Assembly (NCBI GenBank): GCA_946482165.1
Contig: CAMLQS010000323.1
Span: forward strand, 1 to 5,811
Source of the DNA: an uncultured Verrucomicrobiota bacterium
GTDB taxonomy: Bacteria; Verrucomicrobiota; Verrucomicrobiae; Opitutales; Opitutaceae
Length of the DNA stretch: 5,811 bases
Reading direction: 5' to 3'
Shown: positions 1-5,225 of the stretch, piece after piece
How positions within the stretch are numbered: position 1 is the stretch's first letter
Layout: every line of letters starts with the position of its first letter
Notes under the pieces: generated by a model
Database searches by the model: none
Seen by the model: only the letters and a program-made list of their open reading frames with translations
What the model was told of the DNA's origin: nothing
Program-made: the position numbers and the translations under genes

Positions 1-4
1 CTCC

Positions 5-1546
5 GTGAACGCCGCCGACTCCCAGTCCATCGCCGCCGCCGGCCTCCCGCCCCAGGCCCTCGTCGTCATCGACACCGAGGCCCCTTCGCGGCCCTACGAC
101 CGCATGATCTTCGGCGGCTTCCTCGAACACTTCGACAGCCAGGTCTACGGCGGCGTCTTCGATCCCGGCTCCCCGCTCTCCAACGAAAAGGGCTTCCGCC
201 GCGACGTCCTCGACGCCCTCCGCGAGCTGCGCACGCCCATCGTCCGCTGGCCCGGCGGATGTTTTGTCAGCGGCTACCGATGGGAACTCGGCGTAGGCCA
301 AACACGCCGCCCGACCGACGACATGGCCTGGGGCGTCATCGAGCCCAACACCTTCGGCACCGACGAGTATGTCGAGCTCTGCCGCGAGCTCGGTTGGGAG
401 CCCTACATTTGCAACAACGCCGGCGACGGCACGATCGAGGAGATGCGCAACTGGGTCGAATACTGCAACTGCACCACCGGCCGCTACGCCGAGCTCCGAA
501 AAGCCAACGGCTATTCCGAACCCCGCAACGTTCCCATCTGGAGCATCGGAAACGAAAACTACCACCCGACCGAGATCGGTCACAAACCCATCGCGCAATG
601 GGCGCCCTTCGTCCGCGACGCGGCGAAGGCCATGAAGGCCGCCGCCCCCGACATCAAACTCACCGCCGCCGCCCAGGCCACGCGGCAGTGGACGCTGCCG
701 CTTCTGAAGGAGGCGGGCCCGTATTTGGACTACATCTCCATCCACAGCTACTGGCTGCACCTTTGGGAGAGGAACGACATGCCCGACTACCTCACGTGCA
801 TCGTGAAATCGGAGGAGCCGGAAAAGACCCTCGTCGACTTCGTCCGCATCCTCGACGAGTCCGGCTATCGAGGGAAAATCAAGATCGCCTACGACGAGTG
901 GAACCTGCGCAGCTGGCATCACCCGAAGTTCCCGCGCACCAAGGTGCAAAACTACGACGACCCCGAGGTCATCCGCCTCGTGAAGGAGCGCGCGAAAAAC
1001 GAAATCCCGTCGCAATACACGATGGCCGACGCGCTCTTCACCGCCTCGTTCTTCAACGCCTGCCTGCGCCATGCCGACGACGTCGCCATGGCCAACATCG
1101 CGCCGATCATCAACACCCGCGGCCCGCTCCACGTTCACTCGAAGGGCATCGTGAAACGCACGCACTTCCACGCGATGGCGATGTATTCGAACGAGCTGCA
1201 AACCCGCGTCGGCAAACTTACCCTCCTCGCGGAGCCGTTGAAGCACGGCAAGGACTCGGTGCCCGTGGCCGACGCGATCGCCACGGTCGACGAGTCGGGC
1301 CGCCGCTGGTCCATCGCCTTGATCAACCGCCACCCGAGCCAGCCGCTCACCTGCACCGTGCGCCTGAAAGACCGCGCGCTCGACGGCGCCTTCGCCGCCA
1401 TCGTCCTCGAAAGCGATTCGCCCGAGGCCTACAACGACATCGAGCGACCCGACCGCGTCGCGCCGAAGAAAAAGAAGCTCAAGGTGAAAGACGGGCTGAT
1501 CGAGCTCCCCCCGCATTCGCTGACGATCCTGAAGGCGAACTTGTAG
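5..1546 (+). CDS. abfA: GH51 alpha-L-arabinofuranosidase (left end possibly incomplete)
   Basis: This enzyme removes terminal alpha-L-arabinofuranosyl groups from arabinan- or arabinoxylan-derived oligosaccharides by a retaining mechanism (family knowledge). The 513-residue reading has the GH51 layout: an opening GGFLEHFDSQVYGG block (residues 37-50), RWPGG (81-85), the NTFGTDEYVELCRELGWEPY region (115-134), the acid/base motif WSIGNEN with E184, and the nucleophile motif AYDEWN with E298. The TIM barrel is followed from about residue 345 by the C-terminal beta-sandwich, ending in the usual LPPHSLTIL block. Length is normal for bacterial GH51. No signal peptide is seen, so a cytoplasmic site is likely. 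The start used is a GTG four bases from the window edge; the frame stays open to the edge, so the true start could lie further left. The residue after RWPGG is Cys86, where characterised enzymes such as G. stearothermophilus T-6 have Asn. The family call is very secure; the exact substrate is not. Confidence 0.95.
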   Translation: MNAADSQSIAAAGLPPQALVVIDTEAPSRPYDRMIFGGFLEHFDSQVYGGVFDPGSPLSNEKGFRRDVLDALRELRTPIVRWPGGCFVSGYRWELGVGQTRRPTDDMAWGVIEPNTFGTDEYVELCRELGWEPYICNNAGDGTIEEMRNWVEYCNCTTGRYAELRKANGYSEPRNVPIWSIGNENYHPTEIGHKPIAQWAPFVRDAAKAMKAAAPDIKLTAAAQATRQWTLPLLKEAGPYLDYISIHSYWLHLWERNDMPDYLTCIVKSEEPEKTLVDFVRILDESGYRGKIKIAYDEWNLRSWHHPKFPRTKVQNYDDPEVIRLVKERAKNEIPSQYTMADALFTASFFNACLRHADDVAMANIAPIINTRGPLHVHSKGIVKRTHFHAMAMYSNELQTRVGKLTLLAEPLKHGKDSVPVADAIATVDESGRRWSIALINRHPSQPLTCTVRLKDRALDGAFAAIVLESDSPEAYNDIERPDRVAPKKKKLKVKDGLIELPPHSLTILKANL

Positions 1547-1561
1547 GCCGCTTGGCGACCA

Positions 1562-1584
1562 CCGGCCGCGCCTCCGCGCGCCGG
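1562..1584 (+). terminator. GC-rich hairpin after the arabinofuranosidase gene
   Basis: Fifteen bases after the stop codon, CCGGCCGCGC (1562-1571) can pair with GCGCGCCGG (1576-1584) around a CTCC loop, giving nine pairs with one bulged C. Its position suggests transcript end protection or termination. No T-run follows directly; the first T-rich stretch is TTTT at 1615-1618. It is therefore not a standard intrinsic terminator and may be chance in such GC-rich DNA. Confidence 0.3.
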
Positions 1585-1604
1585 CCGGCCCGAACCGTCT
1601 GACC

Positions 1605-1644
1605 AACCCGCGGGTTTTAGCGGCGCGGCGAACCGGCATAGGCT
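1605..1644 (+). promoter_or_regulatory. 12-bp perfect palindrome with a weak promoter-like pair
   Basis: AACCCGCGGGTT (1605-1616) is a perfect inverted repeat of the kind bound by dimeric repressors. It overlaps TTTTAG (1615-1620), which could be a poor -35 element, 18 bp upstream of TAGGCT (1639-1644), a poor -10 match. This would place a transcription start about 50 bp before the ATG at 1701. The palindrome is directly visible; the promoter reading is weak, because sigma factor preferences of this organism are unknown and both hexamers match the E. coli consensus poorly. Confidence 0.25.
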
Positions 1645-1700
1645 TTGCGAGCCCCCGGTCACTCGACCGCAGTCCAGCCTCCCCAATCCGCTTTCATCCC

Positions 1701-3893
1701 ATGTTTTCGCCGGCCCGCCCCAGCCTCGACGGACGCGCTCTCGCGTCACGCATCCTCGGCGCCTTCGCTCTGGCGTCGGCGCTCGTCTCCATCCCCCTTC
1801 GCGCCCAGAACACGACCGTCCGCGCCCACGATTGGCTGCGCATGCCCGTTTCCGGCAACCTCTCCCTCAGCGGCTCCAGCCTCACCGGCAACCCCACCTA
1901 TCTCAGCCGCGTCAATTTTCTCCGACCCGAACCAGGAGACACCGGCCGCGTCTGGATCTGCGACCTCAACGGCAACCTCCTCATCCTCCCCGCCGGCCTC
2001 GCCGATCTCGCCGCGCGCTCGACCAACCTGGACGCCGCGGCCGACGCCGGCGCGCCCTACCTCGACTTCAACGGGTCCACCTCCGGCCACGCCAACGACC
2101 AGACTTTTCTGCCCACCCCGGACGGCACCACCTCCACCACGCCCAACGGCCTCTTCCGCCGTTTCATCAAGCAAAGCGGCTACGCCAACGGCCTCGTTAC
2201 CTTTCAGTTCGATCCCGAATACCCGACGAACGGCCGCTTCTACACCGTCCACATCGAGTCCAACTCCACCAACGCCGACACCCTCCGCGTGCCCCTCGGC
2301 GGCGCCGGCACCAAGCATCCCGGCCTCGACGTCTCCGGCTTTGTCACGACCTCCGTGGTCGCACCGCCCGCCGGCGGCACCTCGCGCCAATCCGTGCTCC
2401 TGGAGTGGACCGACACCGACCCGTCGGACCTCGTTTTCCAAGGCACCGTGCGCGAGATCCTCCGCCTCGGCTATACCGGCACCATCCACCCGCTCGGCGA
2501 CCTGATCTTCAACCCCCTTGCCACCGACGCCACACACCCCGACTGGGGGTCCCTCTATCTCGCCAACGGCGACGGCGGCGCGGGAGAATCGAACAGCAAC
2601 GACGACGGCTCCTCGGGCCTCACCGCAGGTGATCGCCACTACTTTCCGCAACGCCTCGATCTTCTGATCGGCAAGACGCTCCGCATCATCCCGGACCTCT
2701 CCCGCCGCGTCGCCGCGAGCACGCTTTCCGCCAACGGGCGCTACCGCGTGCCGAACGACAACCCCTACGTCGCCGTCTCCGGCGCCCGCCCCGAACTCTG
2801 GACCGTCGGCCATCGCAACCCCCACCGCTTCTTCTGGGACACGCCCACCGACACCCTCCTCGTCTGCGAGATCGGCCTCCACGCCTGGGAGGAGGTCAAC
2901 ATCATCGAGCCCGGCCGCAACTACGGCTACCCCCACCGCGAGGGCCCGCAGCGCCTCATCATCTCCACCGGCTCCGACAACCGCACCCTCGTCGCCCCGC
3001 CCGACCCCGACACGCTTCCCGTCCGTATCGGAACGGCCACTACCGGCGACACCGTCGTCCCGACCTATCCGGTGATCGCCTACCCGCACACCGCCCCCTA
3101 CGGCGACGCCATCTCCAGCGGCCTCGTCTACCGCGGCCGCGCCACGCCCGCCCTCCAGGATCGCTTCGTCTTTGGCGACATCACCACCGGAAAGGTCTTC
3201 CACGCCGACTTCGCCGCCATGCTCGCCGCCCACGCCGCCAACGGCCCCTCCTCGCAGACGACCGTCGCGCCGCTCCAGATCGAATGGGACGACCCCGCCA
3301 CCACCGACGGACCGCAGACCTACGCCCGTTTCTTCGAGATCGTCGAGGCCGCCTACCACCTCCGCGGCGGCACCGACGCCAACCTCCCCGGCGGCTCCAC
3401 CATCTCCGGCAACGGCCGCGCCGACATCCGCCTCGTCGCCGACGCCGAAGGGGAGCTCCACGTCCTGAGCAAAAGCGACGGCATGATCCGCGGCCTCACC
3501 GCCGTCCCCGCCCGCCCTGCCTGGCTCGCCGCGCACTTCAGCCCCGCCGAGCAGGCCGAGCCAAGCGTCTCAGGAGACGACGCGGATCCCGACGGCGACG
3601 GCCACTCCAACTTCCTCGAATACGCCCTCGGCTCCGATCCGCGCTCCGGCGCCGCGCCCCTCCCCCTCGCCGTGCGCGCGGTTCCCGACGCCCTCGCGGT
3701 CGACTACCCCGCCCCGCGCCCCGAGCTCCGCTACATAGCCGAACGCAGCGCCGACCTCGTCGCCTGGGCCGCCTACGACATCGCCGACGCCCCCGCCGCC
3801 GGCGAAACCCCGGGCGACCTCCGCACCGCCACCGCGCCTCGCGACGAAAACGACCGCGTCTTCCTGCGCGTGCGCATCACTCCGCGCCAATAA
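1701..3893 (+). CDS. Secreted glucose/sorbosone dehydrogenase-type beta-propeller (PQQ sugar dehydrogenase-like)
   Basis: Probably an exported oxidoreductase of the soluble quinoprotein sugar dehydrogenase fold, oxidising an aldose at C1 with PQQ; the substrate cannot be told. Residues 1-35 form a signal peptide (Arg-rich start, hydrophobic core near 19-31, likely cut after PLRA). Propeller landmarks follow in family order: GRVWICDLNGNLLIL (82-96), FDPEYPTNGRFYTVH (170-184), IHPLGDLIFNP with candidate catalytic His263, LYLANGDGGAG (285-295), VPNDNPYV (350-357), GHRNPHRFFWD (370-380) with R372/N373 at the PQQ-contact position, EEVNIIEPGRNYGYPHREG (397-415) and SSGLVYRG (472-479). Residues 627-647 (DADPDGDGHSNFLEYALGSDP) form a Ca-binding-like linker to a module of about 80 residues ending FLRVRI, a tail I associate with secreted Verrucomicrobiota proteins. 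At 730 residues it is much longer than YliI-type enzymes, through the tail and insertions around 120-160. The ATG is the one that gives a signal peptide; no Shine-Dalgarno is seen. Fold is secure, PQQ use probable. Confidence 0.88.
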   Translation: MFSPARPSLDGRALASRILGAFALASALVSIPLRAQNTTVRAHDWLRMPVSGNLSLSGSSLTGNPTYLSRVNFLRPEPGDTGRVWICDLNGNLLILPAGLADLAARSTNLDAAADAGAPYLDFNGSTSGHANDQTFLPTPDGTTSTTPNGLFRRFIKQSGYANGLVTFQFDPEYPTNGRFYTVHIESNSTNADTLRVPLGGAGTKHPGLDVSGFVTTSVVAPPAGGTSRQSVLLEWTDTDPSDLVFQGTVREILRLGYTGTIHPLGDLIFNPLATDATHPDWGSLYLANGDGGAGESNSNDDGSSGLTAGDRHYFPQRLDLLIGKTLRIIPDLSRRVAASTLSANGRYRVPNDNPYVAVSGARPELWTVGHRNPHRFFWDTPTDTLLVCEIGLHAWEEVNIIEPGRNYGYPHREGPQRLIISTGSDNRTLVAPPDPDTLPVRIGTATTGDTVVPTYPVIAYPHTAPYGDAISSGLVYRGRATPALQDRFVFGDITTGKVFHADFAAMLAAHAANGPSSQTTVAPLQIEWDDPATTDGPQTYARFFEIVEAAYHLRGGTDANLPGGSTISGNGRADIRLVADAEGELHVLSKSDGMIRGLTAVPARPAWLAAHFSPAEQAEPSVSGDDADPDGDGHSNFLEYALGSDPRSGAAPLPLAVRAVPDALAVDYPAPRPELRYIAERSADLVAWAAYDIADAPAAGETPGDLRTATAPRDENDRVFLRVRITPRQ

Positions 3894-3910
3894 TCCCGGA
3901 ATCGGCGGTC

Positions 3911-4047
3911 GACCCACGGATTCCCCAGATGAGCGCGGATAACAATGCGTCAGAACCGGACTGGGATTCACCCGCCGAGTGGCCGACTCCGCGTGTCGTC
4001 TATTCCTGGTCTGCATTTATCCGTGCCAATCCGCGCCATCCGTGGTC
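3911..4047. repeat. Imperfect inverted-repeat element with triple ATCCGYG arms
   Basis: This fills most of the 176-bp gap between two genes. The right arm has three units on the + strand: ATCCGTG (4019-4025), ATCCGCG (4029-4035) and ATCCGTG (4038-4044). The left arm has the complement in mirror order: CACGGAT (3915-3921), a degraded CCCAGAT (3924-3930) and CGCGGAT (3934-3940). Unit spacing is 9 then 10 bp counting inward from both outer ends. Aligned by hand, about 24 of 31 arm positions match, with a one-base gap. A small hairpin sits near the centre: CGCCGAGT (3973-3980), loop GGCCG, ACTCCGCG (3986-3993), with one mismatch. Similar ATCCGTG-type intergenic repeats are, to my recollection, common in several bacterial phyla and often mis-called as proteins. 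No transposase is nearby. It is probably a REP-like or MITE-like non-coding element; a terminator role for the upstream gene is possible. Confidence 0.75.
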
Positions 4048-4069
4048 GGCTTGGACCGCGTTTTCCAAG

Positions 4070-5014
4070 ATGACCCGCCTCCCGCTGCTTGCGCTCGCGC
4101 TTCTCTCGGCCGCCCCGCTCCGCGCCGCCATCTCCCTGCCCGAGTCGCTGCGCCCGCACCTCGTCTGCGCCTACGACTTCGAGCATCCTTCACCCGACGA
4201 CCCCGCCGTCGAGCTCGACCAAGCCGTATCAGGAACGCCCTTACAACTTCTCAACGGCGGCTCCGCGCAACGCATCCCCGACGGAGCCCATCCCGGCAGC
4301 CGCCACTCCCTCCAAACTCGCCAGATCGCCCCCGGCCGCGCCGGCAACGACGACTGGAAAGCCGGCTGCTTTTCCCCCGCCCCCGGAGGCGTCGCCTCGC
4401 TCGCCCGTTTCCGTTCCGCCGCCGGCGTCACGATCATGGGCTGGGTCAAATCCACCGCGTCCGCCCTCCGCCCCGCGCCCGACACCACCACGCCCGCGCC
4501 CGACGACCGCTACAACGCGGTCTGCCTCTTCGGCCTTCTCCACGGAGCCTCCGACGGCCACCCGGTGCGCGCCTTGATCGAGCTCTTCCCCGTCGAGGGC
4601 CGACTCCGCCTCGTCGCCCTCGGCCGTCGTCTCGACGAACGCCCCGGCTACTTCCTCGCCGCCGGCGACTCGCCGGACGAGTTGCTCCCGCCCGACACCT
4701 GGGTCCACCTCGCCGCCACCTTCGACTACGCCACCGGCGCCATCGCCCTCTATCGCGACGGCCGACCGCTCCCGACCCTGCCGCCGAGCCCGATCGACGA
4801 CCCTCAACTCGTCCTCGCCGACACGTCGGCGCCCCTCCGCTCGTCGCCCACCTCGCCCGTCGGCATCAAGATCGGCGGCAGCTTCCCGCAAAACACCCGC
4901 GAGCGAAACCCCTTCGACGGCCGCTTCGACGATCTCCTCTTTTTCGACCGCGCCTTGTCCGCCGACGAGGTTCGCGCCGCCCTCGCGTCGACATCCCTCA
5001 TCCCCGGAAACTGA
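4070..5014 (+). CDS. Secreted LamG / concanavalin A-like domain protein
   Basis: A 314-residue exported protein whose body resembles a LamG-type (Laminin_G_3) jelly-roll, a fold often used for carbohydrate binding. Residues 1-19 form a signal peptide (MTR, then a Leu/Ala core) ending APLRA, nearly the same cut-site context as the upstream gene (IPLRA). Landmarks: LVCAYDFEHP (31-40) as the first strand, VTIMGWVKS (120-128), the hallmark WVHLAATFDYATGAIALYRDGRPL (211-234), IKIGG (266-270), and FDGRFDDLLFFDRALSADEV (282-301), the closing LamG block. No catalytic residues of a known enzyme family are recognisable, so binding or adhesion is more likely than hydrolysis; three cysteines (33, 100, 152) remain. 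The frame is open far upstream, including an ATG at 3929, but those codons lie in the repeat and the preceding gene, and only the ATG at 4070 puts a signal peptide at the N-terminus. No Shine-Dalgarno is seen. Fold likely, function unknown. Confidence 0.82.
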   Translation: MTRLPLLALALLSAAPLRAAISLPESLRPHLVCAYDFEHPSPDDPAVELDQAVSGTPLQLLNGGSAQRIPDGAHPGSRHSLQTRQIAPGRAGNDDWKAGCFSPAPGGVASLARFRSAAGVTIMGWVKSTASALRPAPDTTTPAPDDRYNAVCLFGLLHGASDGHPVRALIELFPVEGRLRLVALGRRLDERPGYFLAAGDSPDELLPPDTWVHLAATFDYATGAIALYRDGRPLPTLPPSPIDDPQLVLADTSAPLRSSPTSPVGIKIGGSFPQNTRERNPFDGRFDDLLFFDRALSADEVRAALASTSLIPGN

Positions 5015-5060
5015 CGCCACACGGCTGCGGCTCGCATGCGGGCCGGTTCAGACTGTCCGA

Positions 5061-5083
5061 CCCGATAAGCGCTTCTTGTCGGG
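5061..5083 (+). other. Nine-base-pair hairpin downstream of the LamG gene
   Basis: CCCGATAAG (5061-5069) pairs with CTTGTCGGG (5075-5083) around a CGCTT loop: nine pairs, one of them G-U in RNA. It begins 46 bases after the stop codon at 5014. No T-run follows on the + strand; the next bases are AAGGAAGCCGCTCC. It could be a transcript-end structure or part of a degraded repeat, since the flanking GGAAGCCGCTCCTAA recalls GGAGCGGCTTCC-type intergenic repeats. The stem is clear; its role is not. Confidence 0.4.
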
Positions 5084-5130
5084 AAGGAAGCCGCTCCTAA
5101 TGCGCGTGCTTCACCGTTAATTCGCGAACA

Positions 5131-5183
5131 AACGAGGCGAACCGGCGTCCTCCCCGCCGCCCGGTTCACCCGCCATCCTCGTT
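5131..5183 (+). promoter_or_regulatory. Two-tier stem in the leader of the last gene
   Basis: GAACCGG (5139-5145) is the exact complement of CCGGTTC (5161-5167), with a 15-base loop. Just outside, AACGAGG (5131-5137) is the exact complement of CCTCGTT (5177-5183), separated by an uneven internal loop of one and nine bases. Together they could fold into a 53-base structure ending 42 bases before the ATG at 5226. It does not match a riboswitch class known to me. Possible roles are a structured 5' leader or the end of the upstream transcript. Confidence 0.35.
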
Positions 5184-5193
5184 CGGTCGTGAT

Positions 5194-5225
5194 CAGGTCC
5201 CGACAGGTCCGCCCCACCCCACCCC
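5194..5225 (+). promoter_or_regulatory. 10-bp-period direct repeat and CCCCA tract at the start codon
   Basis: CAGGTCC occurs at 5194-5200 and again at 5204-5210, one helical turn apart, a spacing used by some response-regulator binding sites. Directly after it, CCCCA is repeated three times (5212-5226), the last A being the first base of the ATG. No Shine-Dalgarno is present in this C-rich leader. The repeats are visible in the sequence; any regulatory role is inference. Confidence 0.3.

Noticed and set aside
259..1602. A 447-residue + strand frame overlapping the arabinofuranosidase
   Set aside because: Arg/Pro/His-rich composition typical of a shifted reading of a GC-rich gene; the GH51 frame is unambiguous.
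1605..1620. Intrinsic terminator formed by the palindrome followed by TTTT
   Set aside because: The palindrome has no spare bases for a loop, so only a four-pair stem could form; too weak for a terminator.
1746..3536. A 596-residue open frame on the - strand
   Set aside because: It lies wholly antisense to the sugar dehydrogenase gene, has low-complexity Gly/Val/Ala/Glu composition and no recognisable domain; long antisense frames are expected in DNA with strong G/C at third codon positions.
3911..4047. CRISPR array or insertion sequence
   Set aside because: The units are 7-10 bp, inverted between arms, with no uniform spacers; there is no transposase frame in or beside the element.
3284..4069. 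Upstream extension of the LamG reading frame to 3284
   Set aside because: The extension reads through the end of the dehydrogenase gene in a shifted frame and through the repeat, giving Arg/Pro-rich nonsense; the signal peptide fixes the start at 4070.
3968..4186. Short - strand frame with an ARIGTDKCRPG-like stretch across the repeat
   Set aside because: This is the ATCCGYG repeat translated in reverse, a familiar type of spurious protein; no start signal or conserved domain.
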